Positions 25,212 to 33,808 of a stretch of DNA of 64,000 nucleotides are shown here, in pieces. The number at the start of each line of letters is the position of its first letter. Positions within the stretch are counted from its first letter, which is position 1. The position numbers were made by a program, and so were the translations under genes. Source of the stretch: an uncultured Candidatus Melainabacteria bacterium (GTDB taxonomy: Bacteria > Cyanobacteriota > Vampirovibrionia > Gastranaerophilales > Gastranaerophilaceae); NCBI GenBank assembly GCA_947525005.1, contig CANNUY010000010.1, forward strand, positions 1 through 64,000, in the 5' to 3' direction. A model generated the notes under the pieces. That model was not told where the DNA came from and ran no database searches. It worked only from the letters and a program-made list of their open reading frames with translations.

Positions 25212-26609
25212 ATGGCTACGACAACAACAAAACGTAATTCTGCTGAAATAGAACAACTTATGCCACAAAATTTGGAAGCAGAAGAAGCTGTATTAGGTGC
25301 AATATTAGTTAATCCAAGATGTTTAGACAAAGTAATTAGCTCACTTAAGGCTGAATACTTCTATAAACCTGCCCACAAATATATATATGAAGCTATTCTT
25401 CATTTAACAAACTCAAGTCAACCTATTGATATTGTTTCTGTATCAGATGAACTTAATATTAATCAAAGGCTTGAACTTGTTGGAGGTAGAGCTTTTATCA
25501 ATGACTTAATTTTAAAATGTATTTCAACAGCAAATGTTCAATATTATGCGAATGTTATAGAAGAAAAAGCTATCAAGCGTTCACTTATCCAAGCAGGTTC
25601 TGACATCACTACCTCTGGATACGATTTAGCACCAAGTGCTGAATCATTAGAACAGGCTGAAAAACTTATTTTTGATATCTCATCAAAGAAAACTTCATCT
25701 GATTTAATTCCAATCGACAACTTAGTCCAAGATGTATACGATCAAATCTCAGAGCGTTATAAAAATAAAGATAAGAAATCCGGTGTTGAATCAGGATTCT
25801 ATGACCTAGATGAAATGACAAACGGGTTTCAGAAATCTAACCTTATCATTTTAGCAGCTCGTCCTGCGATGGGTAAAACAGCGTTCGCCTTGAATATAGC
25901 TCAAAACGCAGCTTTAAGATACAACAAAACAGTTGCTATATTCTCTCTCGAAATGTCAAAAGATGAATTAGTTCAACGTTTAATGTGTTCTGAAGCTGAA
26001 GTCGAATCACAAAGACTTCGTTCAGGGAACATGCAATCTTCAGATTGGGAAAAACTAGTTACAGCGATGGATGTATTGTCTGATGCTCCGATATATATTG
26101 ATGATACTCCAGGCTGTAGTCTAACTGATATTAGAGCAAAATGTCGTAGATTAGCTATGGCTGATAAGAATTTAAGCATGATTATAATTGACTATCTACA
26201 ACTAATGGAAACTAGTGGTCGTGAAACAGATAGAAACCAACAAATTTCACAAATTTCTAGAGGTTTAAAAATTCTTGCAAAAGAACTGAATGTACCAATA
26301 ATAGCACTTTCTCAGCTATCACGTGCGACAGAACAACGTCAAGACAAACGACCAATCATGTCTGACTTAAGAGATTCTGGTTCTATTGAACAAGATGCCG
26401 ATATTGTCATGTTTATTTATCGTGGCGAATATTATGCTACAAAAGGTCAGACAGGCGAGGAAGAAGTTGCTGAAATAGCGAAAAACAAAGGGGAAGCAGA
26501 AATTATTATAGCAAAACAAAGAAGTGGTCCAACAGGTACTGTTGAACTATTGTTCCAAAGCAACATCACAAAATTCAAAAACAAAACAAAGACTACAACT
26601 GAATTTTAG
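25212..26609 (+). CDS. dnaB: Replicative DNA helicase DnaB
   Basis: 465 residues. The N-terminal primase-interacting domain begins LMPQNLEAEEAVLGAILVNP (about 17-110), followed by a linker and a RecA-like C-terminal motor. The DnaB signature GVESGFYDLDEMTNGFQKSNL leads to Walker A AARPAMGKTAFALN (about 213-226), and IIIDYLQLM is the Walker B strand. QISQISRGLKILAKELNVPI, ALSQLSRATEQRQDKRP and DLRDSGSIEQDADIVMF are typical DnaB C-terminal motifs. No intein is present. The hexamer unwinds DNA at the replication fork. The window also holds dnaE but the two genes are far apart. Confidence 0.97.
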   Translation: MATTTTKRNSAEIEQLMPQNLEAEEAVLGAILVNPRCLDKVISSLKAEYFYKPAHKYIYEAILHLTNSSQPIDIVSVSDELNINQRLELVGGRAFINDLILKCISTANVQYYANVIEEKAIKRSLIQAGSDITTSGYDLAPSAESLEQAEKLIFDISSKKTSSDLIPIDNLVQDVYDQISERYKNKDKKSGVESGFYDLDEMTNGFQKSNLIILAARPAMGKTAFALNIAQNAALRYNKTVAIFSLEMSKDELVQRLMCSEAEVESQRLRSGNMQSSDWEKLVTAMDVLSDAPIYIDDTPGCSLTDIRAKCRRLAMADKNLSMIIIDYLQLMETSGRETDRNQQISQISRGLKILAKELNVPIIALSQLSRATEQRQDKRPIMSDLRDSGSIEQDADIVMFIYRGEYYATKGQTGEEEVAEIAKNKGEAEIIIAKQRSGPTGTVELLFQSNITKFKNKTKTTTEF

Positions 26610-26746
26610 ACTATCACATGTCTTTGGTTAAATTTATTATTAATTTTTGTAACAAAACAGTTCTATCAATAACAAAAAATAAAATTTATAAGCATTAAAC
26701 TGAGAGAAGACATTTCAAATAGTAAAGTATTGAAAGGATAAAAACA

Positions 26747-26923
26747 ATGACAACATCAATTTCAGCCAATGTAGGACAACAACCAGTAGCTGCTCCAGCA
26801 ATTCAACCTGAATTCAAACCAAGTTACAACGCTGTTCAATTGAACTTAAGCCAACCTACATTAAATGTTCCACCTGCTCCAGCTCCAATGCCAGCTACAG
26901 CAACTCAACAATGGAATGCTTAA
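26747..26923 (+). CDS. 58-residue protein sharing the N-terminal module of the next gene
   Basis: A short ORF (ATG 26747, TAA 26921-26923) preceded by GAAAGGATAAAAACA, a good ribosome binding site. Its sequence includes EFKPSYNAVQLNLSQPTLNV, which matches FAPSYNAVQINLDTPTLNA of the protein at 27032-28030. The conserved spacing and good start signal argue it is real. It is Pro/Ala/Gln-rich with no enzymatic motif; it could be a targeting tag, a secreted peptide or a duplication remnant. Confidence 0.65.
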   Translation: MTTSISANVGQQPVAAPAIQPEFKPSYNAVQLNLSQPTLNVPPAPAPMPATATQQWNA

Positions 26924-27031
26924 TAGGACAAATTGTAACATTTTGTTAATATAAAATATTGCAGAAAAGCAATTTCTACAATGAATAAAACTTATTAATT
27001 GTAGATGTATAGATAGGAAAGGTATATAGTA

Positions 27032-28030
27032 ATGATTCAAAATACACCAAATTACCCTGCTCAACAACCGAATGTAAATGGACAAGGAACACAAGCAACT
27101 CGTAGACCATCATTTGCACCAAGTTATAACGCAGTGCAAATCAACTTAGATACTCCTACGTTGAATGCACCACAAACACCATATTATTATGATTATCCAC
27201 AAGCAAATGGACAACCATATTATCCACCGGTACAGCCACAGCAACCACAACCTCAGCAACCGGTAAATGTTCCTCAACCACAAACTGAGCAACCACAGCA
27301 AACTCAACAGCCACAAGCTCCTGCTGATGTAAATGCTCCAAATGGAACAAACACTCCTGCAGCTAATAATGTGGATATGAACCAAGTTTTAGCAAACTTA
27401 TCAAGCCCCGATTTAGACAAGCAAGCTATCCAATTAGAAGAAATAGCTAGCAAAGGCTTAAAGAACGAAGCAGATGCAGCACCTTATGTACAAGAAGATG
27501 TTGTACAAAAACTTATTGACATTGTAAATGTAGATTCAACTAAATTAGCAGGACCAACTGAACAACAAATTCAATTAAGAGAAAAAGTTGCTCAAAATGA
27601 TATGGCAATTTATAACGCTCAACAAGCTGGAAAAGACCCAAGCACAGTTGAATTACCAAATAAATTGACTCCTGATGAAGAAAAACTTGCAGCTGAACAA
27701 ACTCCATTAGAAAAAGCTGAAAGAAACAAAGAATACGCTTTGTTCACAATGGCAGTTCTTCAAAAGACATACGGCGACACAATTGAAAAAGAAACAGGAA
27801 ACGTAGTTCCATTGACTGACTTACCTGGTGCAGCAGTTGTAGTTGACGAATTAAAAGGCAACCAAAACCCTGCAATCAGATCAGCAGCAGTTGATGCATT
27901 GAGACATATTCAACGTCCTGAATACAAAAACGACTTATCTCAATTGTTCACAATAGCTAAGTCTGATGCCGATGAAGGCGTTGTTGCAGCCGCTGATTAT
28001 GCGCTACAACATATTGATGATAAAAACTAA
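27032..28030 (+). CDS. Pro/Gln-rich protein with a helical-repeat C-terminus
   Basis: 332 residues in three parts. Residues 1-50 carry the FAPSYNAVQINLDTPTLNA module. Residues 50-110 are a disordered Pro/Gln/Tyr tract (many QQPQPQQ-type units). Residues 115-332 are helical. The end (AAVVVDELKGNQNPAIRSAA, VDALRHIQRPEY, SDADEGVVAAADYALQHIDD) has the periodicity of HEAT-like repeats, suggesting a protein-binding scaffold. No signal peptide is seen. It follows the 58-residue paralogous ORF by 108 bp and is closed by a terminator. Function unknown. Confidence 0.7.
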   Translation: MIQNTPNYPAQQPNVNGQGTQATRRPSFAPSYNAVQINLDTPTLNAPQTPYYYDYPQANGQPYYPPVQPQQPQPQQPVNVPQPQTEQPQQTQQPQAPADVNAPNGTNTPAANNVDMNQVLANLSSPDLDKQAIQLEEIASKGLKNEADAAPYVQEDVVQKLIDIVNVDSTKLAGPTEQQIQLREKVAQNDMAIYNAQQAGKDPSTVELPNKLTPDEEKLAAEQTPLEKAERNKEYALFTMAVLQKTYGDTIEKETGNVVPLTDLPGAAVVVDELKGNQNPAIRSAAVDALRHIQRPEYKNDLSQLFTIAKSDADEGVVAAADYALQHIDDKN

Positions 28031-28060
28031 ATCATCACTAAAAAACTTTCCTTTCTATAA

Positions 28061-28095
28061 CAAAACAGATTCAGTCTTGAGTCTGTTTTGTTTTT
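28061..28095 (+). terminator. Terminator of the Pro/Gln-rich protein gene
   Basis: CAAAACAGA (28061-28069) pairs with TCTGTTTTG (28082-28090), extended inward with one mismatch, followed by TTTTT. Confidence 0.85.
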
Positions 28096-28111
28096 GAAGT
28101 ATTAATATTAT

Positions 28112-28786
28112 ATGGATATAAGTTCAATAAAAAACAATGTTGTAGTATCAGTTCAAGCTATGCCTGATGAACCTTTGTACAAAGAAGAATGTATGAAGGC
28201 TATGATGCAATCTGTTATTAATGGTGGCGCAAAAGTTTTACGTGTTGCAGGAACTAGAGATGTCAAAATTGCAAAAGAACTTGGTGCTACTGTAATTGGA
28301 ATCACTAAACCTGATGGCTTACCAAGTAACTGGAAAGAAATTGTTTATATAACACCTACAACTGTTGAAACTCAACAATTAATTGATGCAGGTGCAGATA
28401 TAATTGCATTTGATGGAACATCAAGACCAAGACCTAATGGTTGCAAGCTTGAAGATATTATTAGCCTAATAAAAGAAAGTGGAAAACTTGCAATGGCTGA
28501 TATTTCAACACTTGAAGAAGGTATTCGTTGTAAAGAATTAGGCGTAGATATTCTTTCTACAACTTTATCTGGTTATACGTTAGAATCTTTATCAGATAGC
28601 ACTACACCTGATTATGAGTTATTAAAGAACCTAATAGAAAAAACTCACATGCCTGTTATCTTAGAAGGAAGAATTTGGTCACCAGAAGATGTCACAAAAG
28701 CATTTAAGATTGGCGCTCATGCAGTTGTTATCGGGTCTGCAATAACAAGACCTCAACTTATTACAAAAAGATTTATAGAAAGATAG
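28112..28786 (+). CDS. nanE: N-acetylmannosamine-6-phosphate 2-epimerase
   Basis: 224-residue TIM barrel of the NanE family, which converts ManNAc-6-P to GlcNAc-6-P in sialic acid catabolism. Family segments: VVSVQAMPDEPLYKEE at the N-terminus, NGGAKVLRVAGTRDVKIAKE, DIIAFDGTSRPRPNG (substrate-binding Asp), MADISTLEEGIRCKELGVDI, LSTTLSGYT, PVILEGRIWSPEDVTKAF and AVVIGSAITRPQLITKRF. It starts an operon with a ROK kinase 6 bp downstream. No nanA or nagA/B lies in the window, so how much of the route is present is not known. Confidence 0.9.
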   Translation: MDISSIKNNVVVSVQAMPDEPLYKEECMKAMMQSVINGGAKVLRVAGTRDVKIAKELGATVIGITKPDGLPSNWKEIVYITPTTVETQQLIDAGADIIAFDGTSRPRPNGCKLEDIISLIKESGKLAMADISTLEEGIRCKELGVDILSTTLSGYTLESLSDSTTPDYELLKNLIEKTHMPVILEGRIWSPEDVTKAFKIGAHAVVIGSAITRPQLITKRFIER

Positions 28787-28792
28787 GATATA

Positions 28793-29668
28793 ATGAAAAA
28801 AGCACTTGCATTTGATATTGGTGGAACAAAAATTTATAGTACAATCGTTGATGAAACAGGGACTATAATTGGGGATATCCAAAAGTTCTCAACACCTAAA
28901 ACACTTGAAGGAATAAAAGAAATTTTATCAACAGAGATTTCTAATCATCAAGAGGAAGTTGATGTAATTGCAATCGCAACAGCAGGTGCCGTAAACAACG
29001 AAAACACAAAAGTTGTAAGTTCTACTGGAAATTTAGTCAAAAATTATAGAACCATCGATTTTCAATCATTTTCTGCCAAAAAAGTGTTTTTAGAAAACGA
29101 TGCTAACGCTGCAGCTTGGGCAGAATATAAAATCGGCGCATCAAAGAATTGTTCAACTTCTGTAATGATAACACTTGGCACAGGAGTTGGTGGTGGAATA
29201 ATAATCAATGACCGTTTATTCAAAGGAAAATCAGGTGCTGCAGGTGAAATGCATTTTAAGATGTATCCAGATAAACGTAGAAAATGTACCTGTGGAAGTT
29301 ATGACTGTTTTGAAAGCTACGCTTCTGGTACAGGTTTAAAAATAACAGCAGAAGAAATTACAAAAAATCCTGATGTGACAACCTATGATGTTATTGAAGG
29401 TGTTAATAAAAATGACAAATTGATGATTGAAGTATTTGACACTTGGCAAAATCATATTATTCAAGGCTTGATTGGACTAGCAAATCTTTTTGACCCAGAG
29501 TGTATTGTTTTATCAGGTTCTATGGCACAATTTGTAGATACAGATAAAATGGAAAAAATTATTAATTCGGAAATAGTAACAGCTCCAACAAGCATTAGAA
29601 AAGCAACTGCTGGAAACTATTCAGGCATGATTGGTGCATCACTTTTAGCTCTTGAGAAGGGTTGCTAA
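28793..29668 (+). CDS. nanK: ROK-family sugar kinase, probable N-acetylmannosamine kinase
   Basis: 291 residues. The phosphate-binding loop AFDIGGTKIYSTIVDE is at the N-terminus. Catalytic Asp lies in FLENDANAAAWAEY, and ITLGTGVGGGIIIND is the second glycine-rich loop. The ROK zinc site reads GEMHFKM...RRKCTCGSYDCFESYASG (His plus CxCGxxxCxE). These support an active hexokinase-fold kinase. Pairing with nanE suggests ManNAc as substrate, but glucose or GlcNAc cannot be excluded from sequence. The symbol is provisional. The stop TAA overlaps the next ATG by one base. Confidence 0.85.
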   Translation: MKKALAFDIGGTKIYSTIVDETGTIIGDIQKFSTPKTLEGIKEILSTEISNHQEEVDVIAIATAGAVNNENTKVVSSTGNLVKNYRTIDFQSFSAKKVFLENDANAAAWAEYKIGASKNCSTSVMITLGTGVGGGIIINDRLFKGKSGAAGEMHFKMYPDKRRKCTCGSYDCFESYASGTGLKITAEEITKNPDVTTYDVIEGVNKNDKLMIEVFDTWQNHIIQGLIGLANLFDPECIVLSGSMAQFVDTDKMEKIINSEIVTAPTSIRKATAGNYSGMIGASLLALEKGC

Positions 29669-29877
29669 TGGGAAAATCAAAGAAACGTATATTAGCAAAA
29701 GGTGCTCATAGTCAAATTTCGACTCTTTCTCGGAAAGAAGCGATTGAAATTGTTTTGAATTCAAATTCTAAAGATGAAATTGAAAACATTATTTCGTTAT
29801 TTGGATTAAAGCCTGAAGAACTTCTTGAAGCTGGCATGAGCTATGAAACAATCAAGCTATATGAAGGATTGTTTTAA
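29668..29877 (+). CDS. Small unknown protein in the nanE operon
   Basis: 69 residues, starting at the ATG in TAATG that overlaps the kinase stop, and ending with another TAATG overlap into the prenyltransferase gene. The N-terminal part is basic (MGKSKKRILAKGAHSQIS). The rest forms two predicted helices containing KEAIEIVLNSNSKDEIENI and FGLKPEELLEAGMSYETIKL. It resembles a small helical DNA- or protein-binding unit. I do not recognise the family. The double overlap makes it a real translated gene. Confidence 0.75.
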   Translation: MGKSKKRILAKGAHSQISTLSRKEAIEIVLNSNSKDEIENIISLFGLKPEELLEAGMSYETIKLYEGLF

Positions 29878-30827
29878 TGTTTGCTAGAATAATCTTCTGG
29901 CTCAAATGCTCAAGATATTATACTCTGCCAATGACATTATTTTCATGGTTGATAATTTTTTGTTATGCAATAAAAAACAATGGAAATTGGTTTTATGGAG
30001 TAGTTGCATTATTTGGAATTTGCTGTTGTCACCTTGCTACAAACCTTTTTGATGATTTTATAGATTTCAAAATTTTAAAAAAGAAGTTTAAAGGTGATAA
30101 AATTATTTTACCCAATACTCAAAAAGGAAAATGTGCATATTTACTCAACGGTTCAACTACTCAACGCACACAATTATTTGTCGTATTTTTATATTTAATA
30201 CTTGCAAGTTCTGTCGGATTATTTTTCTTTTATTTATATGGATTTAAACTACTAATTTTCATGGCTATTGGAGGTGTAATTGTACTTAGTTATCCACTAT
30301 TATCAAACCTTAGAATGTCTGAATTAGCTATTGGAACTGCGTTTGGACCACTATTATTTTGTGGAACAAATTTTGTTATGACTGGAAATATCAGCCTTAA
30401 TAGTATTTTAGTATCAATCCCTTCAACCATATTTACTCTAAATCTTATTTTTACTGATACATTAATGGATTATGATATTGATACAAAGGAAGGTAAAAAA
30501 ACTTTTATAAGACTTTTCCCCAAAAAAGATGCTGTTTTGCTACAAACATTTCTATTTATATTGGGGTACACTTCATTAATTAAAATTGCTCCAATAGGAT
30601 TATTTACGTTGCCACTTGCTATAGATCTTTTGATTTCAGATTACAAATTTATAAAAGATTCATCTTATTTGCCTAAAAAGAATTGGTATCATTTTCCTTT
30701 TGAAGAATATGAAGATATCAAACAAAATCGGTCAGTTATTTATATGTTCAGAATGTATCAGGCTAGAAATTTAATGATTTACACCTCTATTTTAATGAGC
30801 GTTTGGATTATATTTTATAGTATTTAA
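29877..30827 (+). CDS. UbiA-family polyprenyl transferase
   Basis: 316-residue membrane protein with about eight to nine hydrophobic helices. Aspartate-rich motif 1 is N56-LF-D59-D60-FI-D63 (NLFDDFID), which binds Mg-diphosphate. Motif 2 is TDTLMDYDIDTKEGK. The nearest named relatives by look are MenA-type enzymes that prenylate 1,4-dihydroxy-2-naphthoate, but UbiA members also build haem O, chlorophyll and archaeal-type lipids. No quinone pathway gene is nearby, so the acceptor is unknown. It is the last gene of the overlapping nanE-nanK-small protein run. Confidence 0.82.
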   Translation: MFARIIFWLKCSRYYTLPMTLFSWLIIFCYAIKNNGNWFYGVVALFGICCCHLATNLFDDFIDFKILKKKFKGDKIILPNTQKGKCAYLLNGSTTQRTQLFVVFLYLILASSVGLFFFYLYGFKLLIFMAIGGVIVLSYPLLSNLRMSELAIGTAFGPLLFCGTNFVMTGNISLNSILVSIPSTIFTLNLIFTDTLMDYDIDTKEGKKTFIRLFPKKDAVLLQTFLFILGYTSLIKIAPIGLFTLPLAIDLLISDYKFIKDSSYLPKKNWYHFPFEEYEDIKQNRSVIYMFRMYQARNLMIYTSILMSVWIIFYSI

Positions 30828-30848
30828 TAACTGTGATATAATCATTAT

Positions 30849-31889
30849 ATGAAACAAGCTACTATTAAAGACATTTTAGAAGAAAAAGAATATACATATT
30901 TAAGAAAAGATGCGGCAAAAAGTCGTGAAGCTACACGTGAATTCGAAGATGATGTTCCTGAATACAGAACGAATTTTCAACGTGACAGAGATAGGATATT
31001 GCATTCAAAATCTTTTCGACGTCTAAAACATAAAACACAGGTGTTTTTAGCACCGTTTGATGACCATTTTAGAACAAGACTTACACATACACTTGAAGTA
31101 TCACAGATTGCAAGAACGATTGCAAGAGCTTTGAATTTGAATGAGGATTTGGTTGAAGCAATTTCTTTAGGTCACGATTTGGGACATACACCATTTGGAC
31201 ATTGTGGAGAAGGTGTGTTGAACGAACTTGTTACAAACGGATTTCATCATAATGTGCAAAGTGTGAGAGTTGTTAGACACATAGAAAAAATGAACCTATG
31301 TGAACAAACTATTGACGGAATTTTAACTCATACGTGGGGCTTTAAACCAAAAACAATGGAAGCTCAGATTGTTCAATATGCTGATAAAATTGCGTATATA
31401 AACCACGATATTGAAGATTCTATTAGAGCAGGAATTATTACAGAAGAAGATTTGCCTAATGAATGTAAATTATATTTTTCTTCAACTCCTTCTAAACGTC
31501 TTTCAAAAATGATTTCATCAATTATTGAAACATCATTGGATAAAGATTACGTAAAGATGGGTGATGAATGCTGGGAAGAAACAAAAATATTAAGAGAATG
31601 GATGTTCAAAAATGTTTATGTTGATTCACCTGCAAAGATTGAAGAGAAGAAAGCTAGACATATTGTTAAGACATTATTTGAATATTATACAAATTACTTA
31701 TCAGAATTTTGTGATAATGATAAAAAAATAGAATTATTGGTAACAGATTATATCTCAGGTATGACGGATCAGTATGCGATAGAAAAGTATAAAGAAAAGT
31801 TTATACCAAGACCAATAATTACAAAACCAAAAGATGAGAACTTTTTGAAGTTACTTTATGATAAAAATTATGAAGAATACGAGAAATAA
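30849..31889 (+). CDS. dgt: dGTPase-like HD-domain triphosphohydrolase
   Basis: 346 residues of the deoxyguanosinetriphosphate triphosphohydrolase-like family, which hydrolyses dNTPs to nucleoside plus tripolyphosphate. HD site: FRTRLTHTLEVSQIARTIAR (first His), ISLGHDLGHTPFGHCGE (HD pair), and a later Asp in ADKIAYINHDIEDSIRAG. The N-terminus (FQRDRDRILHSKSFRRLKHK TQVF) is typical of the Dgt/YpgQ-like subfamily. Length matches bacterial type-2 dGTPases. It starts 21 bp after the UbiA gene with a weak ribosome binding site. Confidence 0.9.
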   Translation: MKQATIKDILEEKEYTYLRKDAAKSREATREFEDDVPEYRTNFQRDRDRILHSKSFRRLKHKTQVFLAPFDDHFRTRLTHTLEVSQIARTIARALNLNEDLVEAISLGHDLGHTPFGHCGEGVLNELVTNGFHHNVQSVRVVRHIEKMNLCEQTIDGILTHTWGFKPKTMEAQIVQYADKIAYINHDIEDSIRAGIITEEDLPNECKLYFSSTPSKRLSKMISSIIETSLDKDYVKMGDECWEETKILREWMFKNVYVDSPAKIEEKKARHIVKTLFEYYTNYLSEFCDNDKKIELLVTDYISGMTDQYAIEKYKEKFIPRPIITKPKDENFLKLLYDKNYEEYEK

Positions 31890-31908
31890 AGAATGATGAG
31901 GTAATATT

Positions 31909-32181
31909 ATGACAACTGAATATATTCAATATGCAACAAAAGGAACTTGCTCAAAGATGATAGGAGTAGAAATAACTGATGATGTTATTACTAATATCGA
32001 ATTTATAGGTGGCTGTCAAGGGAATTTGACAGGGATTTCAAAACTTGTTGTTGGAATGAATGTTGATGAAGTAATCAATCGTTTAGAAGGAATAGATTGT
32101 GGAGGCAGGGGCACAAGTTGTCCTGACCAATTAGCTAAATGCTTAATTGAGTATAAAAACAAGAAATTGATAAAAAATTAG
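31909..32181 (+). CDS. TSCPD domain protein
   Basis: 90 residues. The C-terminal signature reads GIDCGGRGTSCPDQLAKCLI, preceded by FIGGCQGNLTGISKLVVGM. This stand-alone family resembles the zinc-binding tail domain of some class II ribonucleotide reductases and is common in anaerobic gut bacteria. It may bind a metal through the conserved cysteines; no reaction is established. It lies 19 bp after the dGTPase-like gene, a pairing that fits nucleotide metabolism. A bidirectional terminator follows. Confidence 0.85.
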   Translation: MTTEYIQYATKGTCSKMIGVEITDDVITNIEFIGGCQGNLTGISKLVVGMNVDEVINRLEGIDCGGRGTSCPDQLAKCLIEYKNKKLIKN

Positions 32182-32208
32182 AATAAATATTGATATCAAA
32201 AAGAAGAA

Positions 32209-32236
32209 AAGTCGGAACGAGAATTCGTTCCGACTT
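32209..32236. terminator. Bidirectional terminator between TSCPD gene and hsp20
   Basis: AAGTCGGAACGA (32209-32220) and TCGTTCCGACTT (32225-32236) form a perfect 12-bp stem with loop GAAT between convergent genes. Confidence 0.85.
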
Positions 32237-32260
32237 ACTATTTACCTATTCTTATAGAAA

Positions 32261-32716
32261 TTATTTAACCGTAATTTTTTTAATAGATTTATCTTCTTTA
32301 TTTAATTTTGGTATAACTAGTTTAAGAACCCCGTGTTCAAGTTTAGCATCGATTTTATCGGTGTCAACATCTTGAGGAAGATAAAGAGTTCTAGAGAATT
32401 CACCATAAGAGAACTCTGATTTTTTATAAGTTTTTTCTTCTTCATTTTTTTCTTCAGATTTAGTAGCACTGATAGTTAGGTAGTTGTCATTTATTTCGAT
32501 ATCTAGATCTTCTTTTTTTACTCCTGGAAGTTCAGCACGAACATCGTATTCATCTTTTTTATCACGAACTTCAACTGGAATAGATAGATTTTCAGACATT
32601 TCATCAAAGCCATAATCTGGATAAAGATTGTCAAAATGGCGATTTAGTATAGAGCTAATTTCGTCGTTAACAGATTTAATAAAATTGTTTGGTGTTTTTT
32701 TAATTAAGAATTTCAT
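32261..32716 (-). CDS. Small heat shock protein Hsp20 (second copy)
   Basis: 151 residues with an alpha-crystallin domain at about 45-145: IPVEVRDKKDEYDVRAELPG, VKKEDLDIEINDNYLTISA, SEFSYGEFSRTLYLPQDVD, AKLEHGVLKLVIPK. It is a paralogue of 21694-22173, with the same order of motifs but a different N-terminal arm, which usually determines client choice. AAGGAG lies before the ATG. It is the last core-genome gene before the tRNA-fMet integration site. Confidence 0.93.
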   Translation of the reverse strand: MKFLIKKTPNNFIKSVNDEISSILNRHFDNLYPDYGFDEMSENLSIPVEVRDKKDEYDVRAELPGVKKEDLDIEINDNYLTISATKSEEKNEEEKTYKKSEFSYGEFSRTLYLPQDVDTDKIDAKLEHGVLKLVIPKLNKEDKSIKKITVK

Positions 32717-32922
32717 AATTTACTCCTTTCAATTTTGTTCTCATCAACAACACTATTATTATGATACTAAATTCAAGAAAATGAAGAAAAATTAACCAAA
32801 AATTAACTTTTTTAACAAAAGGGTTGATTTTTAATATTGAAGTAGCATAATAGGGGTGTTGGGTATGTATAATTTAGCAATACTGAGTCGTGCATATCAA
32901 AAGACAATTAAATAAAATTTAT

Positions 32923-32999
<77 letters not shown>

Positions 33000-33007
33000 A
33001 TTGATTT

Positions 33008-33044
33008 AAGTGAGTTTTAGAGGTTTTCTAGAACTCACTTTTTT
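33008..33044 (+). terminator. Element-borne terminator behind tRNA-fMet
   Basis: AAGTGAGTTTTAGA (33008-33021) pairs with TCTAGAACTCACTT (33027-33040), one G-T wobble, then a T-run. It lies inside the element, so integration supplies both the tRNA 3' half and a new terminator. Confidence 0.88.
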
Positions 33045-33050
33045 AGTATA

Positions 33051-33071
33051 AACAACACATTTAGCAACACA
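33051..33071 (+). repeat. Candidate integrase arm-type site, left
   Basis: AACAACACATTTAGCAACACA, itself two copies of a CAACACA core, matches 42834-42854 at 19 of 21 bases in the same orientation. It sits 52 bp inside attL. Near-terminal repeated sites of this kind are typical arm-binding sites of tyrosine integrases; binding is inferred. Confidence 0.55.
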
Positions 33072-33326
33072 ATAAAATGAGATGAATTGAAAAATTATAA
33101 CAAAATCCGTGAAATTGAATAAGTAATGTAACGATTTAAAATCCCCCCCCCATACAGCCCCTCTCATTGTGTGATGAGGTTTCGTGGTCGCGGACACAAG
33201 TTTTCGGCTGTGAGATTTTTCTCGGCTTAAAAATCCCCGCCTAAATAATTTATAATGAGAGCATTCTCTGGCGAATGATGAAATGTTTTAGTGGTGTGAG
33301 GTATAAAGCTACCCAAGAAAGAAGCT
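33072..33326. other. Left-end non-coding segment with a C-tract
   Basis: Holds a run of nine C (33143-33151), locally GC-richer sequence, and short inverted repeats such as CTCATTGTGTGATGAG (about 33167-33182). No ORF is convincing. It may hold a transfer origin or regulatory sites, but I cannot assign one. Confidence 0.4.
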
Positions 33327-33641
33327 TCATTTAGTTAATGCCATCACAATTTTATAGAAATCTTCTAATTTATCAGGATTACTTTTTAATTTCTTAGTTA
33401 TCTCGGATATTAAATCTTCTTCGTTATTTTTATGTTCAAAATCAAAAGCCTCTGTAAAAGAACACCCTAAAACATTTAATAAATTTTCTAGGTTAATCAT
33501 TGATGGATAATTTTTACCATTTTCAATATTACTAATTGTTGTAGGGTCAACATCAATTAGCTCCGCCAATGTTTCTTGGTTAATACCTTTTCTTTTTCTC
33601 AGCTCTCTAATTCTTTTACCTAATAGCTCTTTTTTGTTCAT
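33327..33641 (-). CDS. XRE-family transcriptional regulator
   Basis: 104 residues. An N-terminal helix-turn-helix of the lambda-repressor/XRE type spans about 6-62: LGKRIRELRKRKGINQETLA, then ELIDVDPTTISNIENGKNYP and NLENLLNVLGCSFTEAFDF. A short acidic/helical tail probably dimerises. It is divergent from the unknown cassette at 33809, with a 19-bp inverted repeat in the shared promoter region, as expected for a repressor that controls itself and the neighbouring operon. AGAGGATATAAA lies before the start. Confidence 0.88.
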   Translation of the reverse strand: MNKKELLGKRIRELRKRKGINQETLAELIDVDPTTISNIENGKNYPSMINLENLLNVLGCSFTEAFDFEHKNNEEDLISEITKKLKSNPDKLEDFYKIVMALTK

Positions 33642-33713
33642 TTTATATCCTCTATTTCATGTTAGATATAAAACTTTTCAAATGAACTTAACTGAACTCA
33701 TTAAATACTTGTA

Positions 33714-33732
33714 AAATGATTTGAAATCATTT
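33714..33732. promoter_or_regulatory. Candidate operator for the XRE regulator
   Basis: AAATGAT (33714-33720), TTGAA, ATCATTT (33726-33732): a perfect 7-bp inverted repeat in the 167-bp divergent region, 73 bp from the repressor start and 77 bp from the opposite gene. Size and symmetry suit a XRE dimer. Confidence 0.55.
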
Positions 33733-33808
33733 AATATGAATTTGTACTCAATTTAATCTCAAATAATGAGTGTGAGCTAATAACAAAATAAAAATATGGA
33801 GTATGTAA

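Noticed and set aside
27146..27385. Minus-strand Leu/Trp-rich ORFs opposite the Pro/Gln tract
   Set aside because: Shadows of the low-complexity Pro/Gln coding sequence; no start signals.
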